A program made the position numbers and the translations under genes. Below, piece after piece: positions 20,274-29,895 of a stretch of DNA of 60,223 bases. The stretch is from Chrysochromulina tobinii (Eukaryota; Haptophyta; Prymnesiales; Chrysochromulinaceae), in assembly GCA_001275005.1 (NCBI GenBank), contig JWZX01003339.1, forward strand, positions 1 to 60,223, written 5' to 3'. The notes beneath the pieces are model-generated. The model was given only the letters and a program-made list of their open reading frames with translations. It made no database searches and was not told the DNA's origin. Each line of letters starts with the position of its first letter. The stretch's first letter is position 1.

Positions 20274-20668
20274 AGCCGCATATACATCTGAACCATATAC
20301 CAGGTAGTCCCAGCCATGATGTATGAAAAACGGGAAAACGCGCACTCAGTCCGGGTCACTCCTCTCGGCTTTGGACAATACTTGAACTGAACGTGTGAAG
20401 GCTGGCTTCGTATGTTACACGGTTTTTCCGGACTTTCGAAAGACTGTAGACTCCGCTGAGACTCTTCTTGACACATGCGGGGGGACCGCGACGAAAATGA
20501 CTGAATTACCGACACCCGGCTCCCCCCGGTGTTTACCGACACATGAGAGGAGACGGGGTTCACACGTGTTCCGTCGGATTTCGCGCTGCTTCCTTTTTGG
20601 TTCGAACCACACCTCTGTTTTCGAACCACTCTCGTGGCGGTAACGTCCCGCCCTCTGCCTCTCCAGCC
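20274..20668. other. Intergenic: promoter region of the E2F gene
   Basis: Between the end of the Gly-rich protein and the E2F start. It contains the perfect E2F consensus at 20579-20586. An upstream in-frame ATG at 20543 exists but lies before this site. Confidence 0.5.
20579..20586 (+). promoter_or_regulatory. Candidate E2F binding site (TTTCGCGC)
   Basis: TTTCGCGC matches the E2F consensus TTTSSCGC exactly and lies 83 bp upstream of the preferred ATG of a gene encoding an E2F-family protein. Autoregulation through such sites is well known for E2F genes elsewhere. Here it is an inference from one 8-bp match in GC-rich DNA. Confidence 0.4.
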
Positions 20669-22543
20669 ATGTTCGCCGAGGGGCTTGCGAGCCCGGGCTT
20701 CATGAGCGGGCAGGGCGCCGCCGCCCTGCTCGCACGCATCTCGTCGCTTGAGCCAGACGCGCGCGATGACGACGACGACCTTGGCAATGCGGGCGTGCTC
20801 CGTGACCTGGGGCGTGCCGGCGTCGCGCCATGGGGTGGCGACGAGGGCGCGGGGCCCGAGGATGAGGACGATGAGATGCTCGGCGGTGAGGCGCGCGTCA
20901 GCCGCAAGGACAAGTCGCTTGGCCTGCTCGCGGACAACTTTCTGCAGCTCTTTGCGAGCGGCAGCTGCACGACGGTTGAGCTTGAGGGCGTCGCCACGCG
21001 CCTGGGCGTGGGCCGCCGTCGCATCTATGACATCGTCAACGTGCTCGAGTCGCTGGACGTGGTCCAGAAGGATCGCGCATCCTCGTACACGTGGCTCGGG
21101 CTCTCCAAGATGCCCGCATGCGTCGAGCGGCTGCTCAAGTCAAAGCCGATCGTTGAGCTGCTGGTCGACGACCCGAGCCTGGCGGGGGACGTGATCAACG
21201 GCACAAGGACGGCGGGCAAGGAGAATGGCGGGAACGACACGGGTCCCGTGATGGGCGCGACCGCCAATGGCGCCGCCGACAGGGCCGACAAGGTCGAGGG
21301 GCGCAAGGAGAAGTCGATCCGCGAACTGTCGACCAAGTTCGTTGGGCTTTTCCTACAAGCGGTGGCCACGCCCGGCATGGACGGTGTGATCTCGCTCGAG
21401 CAGGCGGCGCGCTCGCTGCTCCTGCACGAGAGCGGTGGCGACAAGCCCGGTGCCACCGCCGTCGAGCCCGACGCGGGCGCGATGAAGACAAAGGTGCGCC
21501 GGCTGTACGACATCTGCAACGTGCTCACGTCGCTGCGCATGATCGAGAAGATCAAGCTGCCCGACACGTCCAAGCCCGCCTTCAAATGGCTCGGCGTCAC
21601 CGAGGAGACCAAAACCGTCTTCGACGCCTCCTCCGCCGCCGCGCGCCCCATCAAGGCCTACGGCGGTGGCGTCAACGCACCCGTGTGTGCCAAGCGCGGC
21701 CGCCCTTCCACGGGAGGGGCGGGCGCTCAGCACGGCGCTGGGGCGGCCGACGGAGGCGCCCGGCGCCAGTCCATCGCCACTGACTGCCACCGTGTGGCTC
21801 GGGCGCGGCGTGACTCATTCGAGCCTCCTCTCGCGTTCGCCGCAACGCCCATGCCGTCGCTCGTCGTCGCCGCCGCCGCCGCCGCGTTCCCCGTACCTGC
21901 CATCCCCGTAGCCCCAGCCGCAGCGTCCGAGGCGCAATGGCGATGGACGCACGCACAGGCTCCACCGCTGCCCCCGCCGACGGCAGGCGCTCCCTTGAGC
22001 GCGAAGCCGGCGCTTGCCGTCGCACGCGCTGTCCCGTGCAGCAGCGCTGCATTCGCATCGACGGTTGCGCCGGCTCAGGCGGCGATGCCAGTGATGGCCC
22101 AACACCCTTCCCAATACGTGACCGCCGCTACCGCCGCCGCCGCCACCATCGCCACCGCCGCCACCGCCGCGACCCTCAACAGTGCCAGCGCCTTCGCCGC
22201 CTTTGCGCCCTCGGCGGCCCACTGCCCGATGCTCAGCCCGTGCGGCACTCGCGCGCCGGCGACGGCCGTGCGGGTGGAGGAGGGCTGGTGTGGCGGCGCA
22301 CCCACGCCAGCGCACGTGCAGGCCGAGCTGAACGGCGTGGTGCTCGATAACACGCCCCGCCAGGCGATCGCCGCGATGCTCACGATGGGCTTCGGGGCTG
22401 GGTGCGATGAGTTTCGTCAATCTCACGAGATGGGTTTCGGGGCTGGGTGCGGTGAGGCGCCGAGGCGCTCGCTCGAAGCGCATGAGGTGGGGCGCAGCAT
22501 CTCGAATGAGATCGTGTGGGCGCCGCTCTCCAATGAGATCTGA
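20669..22543 (+). CDS. Atypical E2F transcription factor (E2F7/8/DEL-like) with two DNA-binding domains
   Basis: Cell-cycle transcription factor, 624 residues from the ATG at 20669; an in-frame ATG 42 codons upstream is less likely because it would translate the promoter-like stretch. Two winged-helix domains are visible: residues 79-145 with the recognition helix RRRIYDIVNVLES (116-128) and residues 211-309 with RRLYDICNVLTSLRMIEK. Two tandem domains without an obvious DP-dimerisation or marked-box region define the atypical E2F7/E2F8 and plant DEL group, which bind DNA without a DP partner and mostly repress S-phase genes. The second domain carries an insertion (HESGGDKPGATAVEPDAG) before its recognition helix. 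The rest is Ala/Pro-rich and ends with two imperfect copies of MGFGAGC. No intron is needed. Confidence 0.9.
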   Translation: MFAEGLASPGFMSGQGAAALLARISSLEPDARDDDDDLGNAGVLRDLGRAGVAPWGGDEGAGPEDEDDEMLGGEARVSRKDKSLGLLADNFLQLFASGSCTTVELEGVATRLGVGRRRIYDIVNVLESLDVVQKDRASSYTWLGLSKMPACVERLLKSKPIVELLVDDPSLAGDVINGTRTAGKENGGNDTGPVMGATANGAADRADKVEGRKEKSIRELSTKFVGLFLQAVATPGMDGVISLEQAARSLLLHESGGDKPGATAVEPDAGAMKTKVRRLYDICNVLTSLRMIEKIKLPDTSKPAFKWLGVTEETKTVFDASSAAARPIKAYGGGVNAPVCAKRGRPSTGGAGAQHGAGAADGGARRQSIATDCHRVARARRDSFEPPLAFAATPMPSLVVAAAAAAFPVPAIPVAPAAASEAQWRWTHAQAPPLPPPTAGAPLSAKPALAVARAVPCSSAAFASTVAPAQAAMPVMAQHPSQYVTAATAAAATIATAATAATLNSASAFAAFAPSAAHCPMLSPCGTRAPATAVRVEEGWCGGAPTPAHVQAELNGVVLDNTPRQAIAAMLTMGFGAGCDEFRQSHEMGFGAGCGEAPRRSLEAHEVGRSISNEIVWAPLSNEI

Positions 22544-23414
22544 ATCTCCCTGAAAAGTGATATCTGAGCCAGATCTGAATCTCCCTGAAAAGTATGGGCG
22601 AGGCCGGTGCATCCCAGCAGCGGCATGATGCGCTTCTATCTTCGAGGGTGGTGCACGGTGTGCGGCCAAGCGGCGGCCATACGGGGGCCGCGACGGCGGC
22701 CGGCGCCCGTGTTGGTGGGCGTTGGCTGTGGGGAGAGGGTGGACCTCTTCTGCGGCGCCCACCGTGATGCATGGATCGGCGAGCGGTGAGAGAGCTGCCG
22801 AATCCATCCCTAATATGGATCGCCGAGCGCTGCCGAATCCATCCCTAATCTGGATCGCCGAGCGCTGAGGGAGCAGCCGAGCGGCACGTGCAGGAGTGGG
22901 GCGCATCCATGTACGCGGATCGATCCATATTAGGGATGGACACGGGGCGGACCGGCTGCCAACGGAACTCATCGGCGGTTCGGACTCGGTGTGCTACTAT
23001 TTTCAGCCAACGTGGGGCATGACGTGGGGTGGGGGGCGGCGAGCAGGCGTATCGCATGCTGCGGGATGTCTGAGGACTCTGGTCTCTGCCCAGGAGCCAT
23101 GTCTGCTGGGGGCTGTGACACGCACATGCTTGGCGTGAGAGTCTGTGCTCTGCTGTGCGGACATGGCGATTCGCAGAGATATGCGCGTGTCACGTGCGAT
23201 GTAGCGTGTTGTTCATGGTTGTTCAACAATTTGTGATGAGAGGACCTTGTGTTTTCTTGAAGCGCTGCGGCGGGCACAGCGGGGGCGGCTCGTCACCCAC
23301 GAACATGCCCGTAGACGAGAGCCCACCGCCACCGCCCTCACCGCCACCGCCATCGCAACCAGCACCACCAACCTCGCCGGCCGTCACGCACGCACGCACC
23401 GCGATTGTGCGCTC
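22544..23414. other. Intergenic with short direct and inverted repeats
   Basis: No gene is visible. A 20-bp block (TCTGAATCTCCCTGAAAAGT) is repeated directly at about 22539-22558 and 22575-22594. A tandem copy of about 35 bp lies within 22797-22868 (CCGAATCCATCCCTAATNTGG). A perfect 20-bp inverted repeat spans 22803-22940. The later part may include the 5' leader of the TrmB gene, whose frame is open from about 23247 without an ATG. Confidence 0.6.
22803..22940. repeat. Perfect 20-bp inverted repeat with 98-bp spacer
   Basis: TCCATCCCTAATATGGATCG at 22803-22822 is the exact reverse complement of 22921-22940. The left arm is itself part of a local tandem duplication (a second copy at about 22840-22858 has one change). 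It could be a small foldback element or a hairpin in a 3' UTR of the E2F transcript. Confidence 0.7.
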
Positions 23415-24170
23415 ATGATTACGATGGTGGTTTCCACTCTGAACTTGATCATCCTCGACCTGCCAGCCTCGTTGACGTGGCGCGAGCGCATGCGCGCCCA
23501 AAGGCACATCCGTCCGCACACCAACCCGCTGCAGTCACGATTCACGGCGCAACGCTTGGAGAAGGACCAAGTGCAATTCGATGCGGCCCGGCCTTTGCAT
23601 GTCGACATCGGTTGCGGAAAAGGTCATTTCTGCGCGGACCTGGCATCGTCGCGTCCAGACATCAACGTGCTCGGCATCGAGATTCGCGAGCAGCTCGTGG
23701 ACGAAGCGAAGCGTCTGCGTGAGCTGACGGCAAGTGGCAACCTGGATTTTGTGGCTGGCAGTGCCAACGCGCTCTTCGCACCATGCGTGGACGCGTTGCA
23801 GCCCGGCGCGCTCGCTTCGTGCTCTGTCCAGTTTCCCGACCCGTGGCCAAGGCGGCGCCACCAGAAGCGACGCGTGGTGCAGCAACCACTTGTGCGCGAC
23901 ATTGCCTCACGCCTACCCTCGGGCGGTTTCGTCTTCTTGCAATCGGACGTCGAGGAGCTCGCACGCGAGATGCGCACTGCGTTCCTCGAATGCGGTGCCT
24001 TCCAGTTGCCGCCTGCCGAGCAGCACGACCAGCACGGCTGGCTCCTCGAAGACGCGCGACCCTTCGAAAGCGTGCGCACTGAGCGAGAGCGGCAGGCCAC
24101 ACGGCGGCAGTTGAGCGTTTGGCGCGCGCTTCTGGTTCGGACATCTCCGATTACAACCGATGATGGATGA
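23415..24170 (+). CDS. tRNA (guanine-N7-)-methyltransferase, TrmB family
   Basis: S-adenosylmethionine-dependent enzyme that makes m7G46 in tRNA variable loops. The 251-residue product matches the usual TrmB size. It shows an N-terminal HTNPLQSRF stretch seen in plastid and bacterial-type members, the SAM motif VDIGCGKGHF, VLGIEIREQLV, and the diagnostic QFPDPWPRRRHQKRR with VQQPLVRDIASRL. The start is the first in-frame ATG; the open frame further upstream begins only with TTG. A hydrophobic N-terminus (MITMVVSTLNLIILDLPASL) may be part of a targeting sequence. The bacterial/plastid-like form suggests an organellar role, which is an inference. It is convergent with the arylsulfatase gene. 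Confidence 0.9.
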   Translation: MITMVVSTLNLIILDLPASLTWRERMRAQRHIRPHTNPLQSRFTAQRLEKDQVQFDAARPLHVDIGCGKGHFCADLASSRPDINVLGIEIREQLVDEAKRLRELTASGNLDFVAGSANALFAPCVDALQPGALASCSVQFPDPWPRRRHQKRRVVQQPLVRDIASRLPSGGFVFLQSDVEELAREMRTAFLECGAFQLPPAEQHDQHGWLLEDARPFESVRTERERQATRRQLSVWRALLVRTSPITTDDG

Positions 24171-24526
24171 TGTCTGTGTTACGTGAATGTTAAGCCACTG
24201 GAAGCAATCGCACAAAATGAGCACCGTATTCACACAACTGTTCCCGCTTTTAAATGAGGCGGACCGCACACCGGATTATCGCCTGCACTCAAGTGTCAAG
24301 AACGCAGGTATACGGCTCGCTAAGGCCAAGCCGGGGGGACGGCGAAGGCGTACGCGATAGAGACGCGCACGCCGCGTTAACACACCACGTCAACCATGCG
24401 ATTGCGAAGGCAAGGCAGCAACCGGACCGATGGACCCGCGAGGACGGAGAAGCCGGTCTGCGGTGCGTAAAACGAGTCTGATCCCGCGTGGCCCTTGATT
24501 ATGTCCTCACCTCTCCGGCTCTCACC
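24171..24526. other. Convergent intergenic region
   Basis: The 3' flanks of TrmB (plus) and arylsulfatase (minus). I looked for a tRNA-like cloverleaf and saw none; nothing else could be supported. Confidence 0.5.
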
Positions 24527-26077
24527 TCATGGGCGCCACGGGCCATAGAAGCCCTCGTTCGCCTTGACCTGCGCCTGGCACGCCAGATGGTCGAACTCGC
24601 TCGCCCTCTGATACTTGGTGCGGCGGAGCTCATCCATTCGCGCCACCATGCGATCCACAATGTCGGGGTGCGCCCTTTCGAGGTCCTCATGCTCTGTCGG
24701 GTCCTCCATGATGTTGTACAGGCACGCGCGCTTGAGTTTGTCATTGTCGTTGCCACACAGCTTCCAGTTTTCGCTAATGTTCCCATACGGTATGTGGGAC
24801 GCGTTTGGAAACTCGGGGCCTTGCCAGAACGTCTGCAGCTGCAAGCCCTGAACCAGCTTCCATGGCCCCTGGATGAGAGCGCTCGCGTTCGCGCTCGATC
24901 CTGCTCTGCCGTCCACCCAGTCGAGCGAAATTGGGATCTCCTGTCGCGGAGATGTGCCGTTTGTGGAAGAGATCAGCTGCACCATCGAGAGGGAATCAAT
25001 CGGTGGCAGGCCGTACTTCGCCGCGACATGGTCCGTGGGGTCGACCCCAGCGAGCTCGCAGAATGTCGCATACCAATCGGCAATGTGCACGTATGCGCTC
25101 GTCGTCGTCCCTCGCAGCGACGCCGCAAGGATGCCTCCACTCACAAAGGCCGCAGCACGCACGCCCCCCTCCCAGTTCGAAGCCTTGCCTCCCAGCAAAG
25201 GCCAATTATTGGCGCCGGCACCGTGGGGGAACGACGGGTCGGAGCTCCAATACACGGGCCCACCGTTGTCGCTTGAGAAGACGAGGAGGGTGCGCGACCA
25301 CATCTGCTTGGACATGAGGGCACTGGTCACGTTCCCGAGGATCTCGTCCCAAACCGAGCACTGGCCAGCGTACAACCGCCGATCCTCATACCAGCTCAAC
25401 GGGTACAGATTCGCAAAGCGTTCTGGCGGCTCGAGAGGCGTGTGCGAGGACGCCGGCGCCAGGTACATGAAGAGCGGCTGCACGTCCGGCTCGTGATCGA
25501 GTACGGCCTTCACGGCAAAGTCGTTGAGCTGGAAGCCACTGTGGCGCGATCCGGCTGTGGCGCGCGCCGGGCTCGAGTTTTGCCACCAGTCATGCGGAGA
25601 GCCGGACGTGTCGTTGATCGGGATGATGCACTCGCCGTCCGTGCAGGATCGCTGTGTCAAGTGGTCTTCAGCTCCCGCAAAGAAGACGAGGCTCTCATCA
25701 AAGCCGCGGCCTGCCGGTATGTGCCCCCAGCTGCTCATCCCGAGGTGCCACTTGCCCGCATGCACTGTGCGGTATCCAGCCGACTTGAGCTTGGCTGAGA
25801 GGAACGTCATGTTACGAGGGACGCCCTGCGCGAGGTCGCAGTTCCCCAAGTTCTGCTGCTGCACATGGATGGGTAGCCGACCGGACATGAAGCTTGAACG
25901 AGACGGCGAACAGTACGGAAACACGTAGTGCCGGTCGAGAGTGAGGCCTTCGGCTACGAGCTTGTTTGCGTTTGGCGTGTGCATTTGTGGGTTGTGCCAG
26001 CCGACGTTGTTCCATCCGGTGTCATCGGCCATGAAGAAGAGCAAGTGAGGCAGAGCGGTCATGTTGGGCTGGAGCAT
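24527..26077 (-). CDS. Arylsulfatase, ARSB/ARSI-like sulfatase
   Basis: Sulfatase hydrolysing sulfate esters, by family probably secreted or lysosomal and acting on sulfated polysaccharide. From the ATG at 26077 there are 516 residues: metal-binding Asp18-Asp19 (FMADDTGWNNVG), the sulfatase signature Cys56-Ser-Pro-Ser-Arg, in which Cys is normally converted to formylglycine, Lys108 and His110 (GKWHLGM), and Asp269-Asn270 (SSDNGGP). GWNNVGWHNP and GKWHLGMSSW are typical of the ARSB/I/J group. No signal peptide is encoded from this ATG. The frame is open to 26194 with a hydrophobic stretch but no ATG, so an upstream exon carrying the signal peptide is likely. It is head-to-head with the Vps10 gene. 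Confidence 0.9.
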   Translation of the reverse strand: MLQPNMTALPHLLFFMADDTGWNNVGWHNPQMHTPNANKLVAEGLTLDRHYVFPYCSPSRSSFMSGRLPIHVQQQNLGNCDLAQGVPRNMTFLSAKLKSAGYRTVHAGKWHLGMSSWGHIPAGRGFDESLVFFAGAEDHLTQRSCTDGECIIPINDTSGSPHDWWQNSSPARATAGSRHSGFQLNDFAVKAVLDHEPDVQPLFMYLAPASSHTPLEPPERFANLYPLSWYEDRRLYAGQCSVWDEILGNVTSALMSKQMWSRTLLVFSSDNGGPVYWSSDPSFPHGAGANNWPLLGGKASNWEGGVRAAAFVSGGILAASLRGTTTSAYVHIADWYATFCELAGVDPTDHVAAKYGLPPIDSLSMVQLISSTNGTSPRQEIPISLDWVDGRAGSSANASALIQGPWKLVQGLQLQTFWQGPEFPNASHIPYGNISENWKLCGNDNDKLKRACLYNIMEDPTEHEDLERAHPDIVDRMVARMDELRRTKYQRASEFDHLACQAQVKANEGFYGPWRP

Positions 26078-26396
26078 ATAAGATGTGTTGACGCCTGCCT
26101 GGCGCAGGCTCAGCTGCCAGCGTGGTAGGCTGAGCTGTACGAGTGAGTACACAAAGGCTCGTGAGAGTCTGCAACAGGCTGCAACCACGACCACAAGGGA
26201 GTTCGCGCCTTATGAGCCCCCCCCCATGAATAACCAGACGTGAACGCATACATGTACATGGAGCGCATGTCAAGTCAATCCAAGTGAAACACGAAAACAG
26301 GAACGGCAAGCGGTCGAGTTTCATTCCAGAAAAGGCACAAAAAACCGTACGCGTCTTGACTCGCTCACGATCCTCGCACGCATCGAGTCGAGCGTC
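26078..26396. other. Divergent region between arylsulfatase and Vps10 genes
   Basis: It probably holds the missing 5' exon and signal peptide of the arylsulfatase (open minus frame to 26194; acceptor-like TTGCAG on the minus strand near 26175-26185) and the promoters of both genes. Two CAAGT pentamers occur at 26271 and 26281. Confidence 0.4.
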
Positions 26397-29300
26397 ATGA
26401 AGCGCGTCGCGGTCGCCTTCGTTGTGTTGGCCGCACAGGCGTACGCGAGCAACGTGACCGTGTATGAGGTACGCAGGCCGCACGGCGCGCGGCTCCGCGC
26501 TTGCAGCCCGTATCGATGCGGTTCCGATCGCTTTAGCGCTCCCGCGGCTCCTCATATGTTCACGTCCTGTGCCGCCGCAGTACAAGATCGACAGCCCGGT
26601 CGCCGACATTCAATGGGTCGGATCGGACAAGAAGGTGTGTGCAGCGCTAGCACGTTGCGCGCCGTGTGCCTGCACGCAAGTGCGGCTGCTCATGGTGCGG
26701 CGCTCTCGCCTGTTGCAGACGATCTATGTGCGGAGCAGCAAAAACTTTGTCTATCGCAGCGAGGACGAGGGCCGGTCGTGGGAGCGGCAGAATTGGAAGA
26801 TGGAGAAAACGAGCGACGACGAGAAGTCGGGCATCCTGTCTTTCCACGTGTCGCCTTCTGACACGAATAAAGTGCGCCGCCGCGGCCGCTGCTGCGCACA
26901 GCGCCGCAATAGACGCGTCGCCCGCCACTTACATCGGATGGCTCGTCGCGTGCGCAGCTCTTCTTCCGTGGCGTGGGCAAACAGCACTGGGCCACGCTCG
27001 ACCGCGGCGGCAAGTACATTCCGCTCGAGCCAGCGTTCACGATCAAGGAGGTCAAGACCCACGCGACGGAGCCACCGCCCCCTGCCTTGCATGCATGTGC
27101 TCACCACGGCGTCCTCCCTTCCCCACAGGTCAAGATCCACCCGACGGAGCCAGAGTGGATGATGGCGTCGCATCTGACGGAGGGCTGCAAAGGCGCCGAG
27201 CGCAAGGAGTGCAACATGGAGGTTTACCTCACCCAGGGTGCGCTGCTGCACCACACCTGCAACGCGCGCCGACGCTGCTGCGTTGGGGCCATCGCCGCTG
27301 CAGCCCTATGCGGCGCGCCACGTGGCCGCGCGCGGCCCCGCAACCGCGCATGCCCACCGGGTGCTCGGCACGGCGCCCGCTCACCGCCCTGGGCTCTGCC
27401 TCCTCGGCGGCGGCTTGCTGCTGGGCCGGCCGCTCGCCACGGCGCCCTACCGGACCGGCGCTCACCACGGCGCTCTGCCTCCTCGGTGGCGGCTTGCTGC
27501 TGGGCCGGCCGCTCGCCACGGCGCCCTACCGGACCGGCGCTCACCACGGCGCGCGCCGCGTTGAGCAGACCTCGGCAAGACCTGGAGGCTGATCCAGCGC
27601 TACGTGGCTCAATTCGAATGGGCACCCGCGGCCGACGGGCTGCTCAAATCGGGGATGCTCAAGGAGTCGATCTTCATGGTCACGTATCAAATGAGCTCGG
27701 GCAACCAGCCGTTCGGCGTGTGGAGCGCCAAGGCGCAGGTACGTTGATTGCCACTGATGACCTGCCTTGCATGCATTGGCGTGTGGAGCGCCAAGGCGCA
27801 GGCACGTTGATTGCCACTGATGACCTGCCTTGCATGCATTGGCGTGTGGAGCGCCAAGGCGCAGGCACGTTGATTGCCACTGATGACCTGCCTTGCATGC
27901 ATTGGCGCTCACCACAACGCTCTCGACCCGCTCCGGTGCGATCCAGTTGAGGCAGCGTTGATTGCCTCTGATGACCGACCTTGCATGCATGCGCTCACCA
28001 CAACGCTCTCGACCCGCTCCGGTGCGATCCAGTTTTCGCGCTCCGATGACCTATGGAAGACCAAGTACACGCTGCTGCCGCGCGGCAACCGCTTCCTCTT
28101 CCTTGACAAGTTCATCTTCGTCGCTGTGGTCAACAAGCACCACGAGACGCAGGTGAATCTTTATGTCTCGTCGGAGGGCGGCCGCGTCTTCAAAAAGGCG
28201 CGCTTGCCGTTCCAGCTGACCGAGCACTCGTACACCATCCTCGACACGTCAGAGGGCTCTGTCTTCCTCCATGTCAACCACGGCGACTACAACACGGGCT
28301 ACGGCAACATCTACCTCTCCGACTCGGAAGGCCTGCGCTTTGCGCTCTCGCTGCGCAACAACAAGCGCGACGCACAAGGCCGGTGTGACTTCGAAAAGGT
28401 GCAGGGCATCGAGGGCATCTACATCACGAATGAACAGATCAACGTGGATCCGGAGTCGAAGAAGGAGAAGCCCAAGCTGCGCACCAAGATCTCCTTCGAC
28501 AAAGGGGGCCGTTGGGCGAATGTCAAGTCGCCCTCGGTGACGAACACGGGCAAGGAGTTTGCATGCAACCCAGTCGAGGATCCGAAGTGCTCACTGCACC
28601 TGCACGGCGTCACGGACTCCTGGGGCCCCTTCTACTCGAGCAAGAACGCCATCGGGCTTGTGATGGCGACGGGCAACGTGGGCTACCACCTGAGTGATAA
28701 GGAGGACGAGGTGCACACGTTCTTCTCACGGGACGCGGGGTTGACGTGGAGCATGGCGCGAGCGGGCTCCCACATCTATGAGTTTGGCGACCACGGCGCG
28801 ATCATCGTCATCGCAGACGATCGCAAGGCGAGCAAGGAGGTGTACTACTCGTGGGATGAAGCGCTCACATGGAACGAGCTCCATTTCTCGGATAAGGCCA
28901 CCGAGATCGAGAACATTGTCATCGAGCCGAAGGCGACCTCCCAGGTCTTCGTCATGTACGGCACGCGTGGCGAGCAGGGTGTCCTCTTCCAAATGGACTT
29001 TTCGAACCTGCACGAGCCGCAGTGCAAGGGCGTCGAGAACGCAGGCGACCCCGCATCCGATTACGAGCTGTGGTCGCCGTCCGATGGCCGTTCCGACGGT
29101 AGCAAGTGCCTGCTGGGCCATCAAGTACGCTACACTCGGCGCAGGCGCGCGGCCGCGTGCTTCAACGGCGAGCAATACGAGCGCTCCGAGTTCCGCAAGA
29201 CGTGCCCGTGCACCGAGGAGGACTACGAGTGCGACTACGGGTATGAGCGCACGAGCGAATCGGGCCCGTGCGTCGCCGTGATGGCCATCTCCACCTTGCC

Positions 29301-29895
29301 ACCCGCCGAGTGCAAGGGCACGTACAACGTGTCCAACGGCTACCGACTGGTGGCGGGCGACACGTGTGATCCAACCAAAGGGATCGATCGGCTGCCGACG
29401 ATCAAGAGCTGCCCGGGCCTCTTTGGCGGATCGGCGGCCGAGGTGTCACGGACGGGATGGGTGGTGCTCATCATCCTCGTGGGGCTCGCGGGTGTGCTCG
29501 TGCTGGTGACGATGCGCACACGCTCGGATGCGGCGGGGCTCTCATTCTCGAGCGTGCTTGAGATGCTCCCGACGGACCGGACCGCCTGCCTCATGTGCCT
29601 ACTTGCCATCCCGGGCGCGCTCGTCGAGTGCTTCGGCTTCGTCAAGAACGCGGTCACGGGCTTCAGGGGCGGTGGAGGCTCCGCTCGGTACGGCGCGCTG
29701 CCCGATTCGGCGATGGATGACGAACTCGATCTCGGCGATGAGCTCGTCGATGAGGAGGCAGAGGAGTTGCGCGACGACGACGCGCGCCTCAACACGCTGC
29801 CGCCCGTCAACACACCCAAACGCACGAGCGATGTGGGGAATCTTTTGGGCGACGAATTCACCTCACCGCATGCGGGTGCCAAAAAGGGCGCCTGA
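26397..29895 (+). CDS. Vps10/sortilin family sorting receptor, seven exons
   Basis: Type I receptor that sorts cargo from the Golgi to endosome or lysosome. Exons by frame and homology: 26397-26468, 26581-26634, 26719-26871, 26958-27050, 27129-27237, 27569-27738 and 28033-29895, giving 837 residues with all junctions in phase and GT-AG. The protein has a signal peptide (MKRVAVAFVVLAAQAYA), a beta-propeller with Asp-box repeats (SEDEGRSW, LDRGGKY, SRDAGLTW, SWDEALTW), a 10CC-type Cys-rich region with paired cysteines, one transmembrane helix (WVVLIILVGLAGVLVLVTM) and a cytosolic tail rich in acidic residues (DDELDLGDELVDEEAEEL) suited to adaptor binding. The last exon holds three quarters of the protein while the first six exons are short. 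Introns 4 and 6 carry introner-like sequence and copies of neighbouring exon sequence. Confidence 0.9.
27051..27128 (+). repeat. Vps10 intron 4: introner-like, starts with a copy of the next exon
   Basis: The intron is 78 bp. Its first 23 nt (GTCAAG, then 17 nt) repeat the first 23 nt of the following exon (27129-27151) with two changes. The centre contains CCTGCCTTGCATGCA and GCTCACCAC, also present in the dioxygenase intron at 41144-41221, which is also 78 bp. Confidence 0.75.
27238..27568 (+). repeat. Vps10 intron 5 with an internal tandem duplication of about 77 bp
   Basis: The intron is 331 bp, between a split Asp codon (G|AC). A block beginning GCTCTGCCTCCTCGG and ending in CGGCGCTCACCACG occurs twice in tandem (about 27395-27548), followed by the acceptor TTGAGCAG. 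The GCTCACCAC motif is shared with the introner-like introns. Confidence 0.75.
27739..28032 (+). mobile_element. Vps10 intron 6: introner-like element amplified in tandem with adjacent exon
   Basis: The intron opens with a 37-nt segment (GTACGTTGATTGCC to TTGCATGCA) identical to that of the dioxygenase intron at 41144. A 63-bp unit made of the exon end (coding GVWSAKAQ) plus this segment occurs three times (starts at 27715, 27778 and 27841). A second duplicated block (GCTCACCACAACGCTCTCG...GATCCAG) follows twice, and the last copy supplies the acceptor. Confidence 0.8.

Noticed and set aside
26650-27600. Several frames in the first part of Vps10 that could be read as separate small genes
   Set aside because: They read through introns. 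Joining the short exons gives a continuous Vps10 protein with correct phase at all six junctions.
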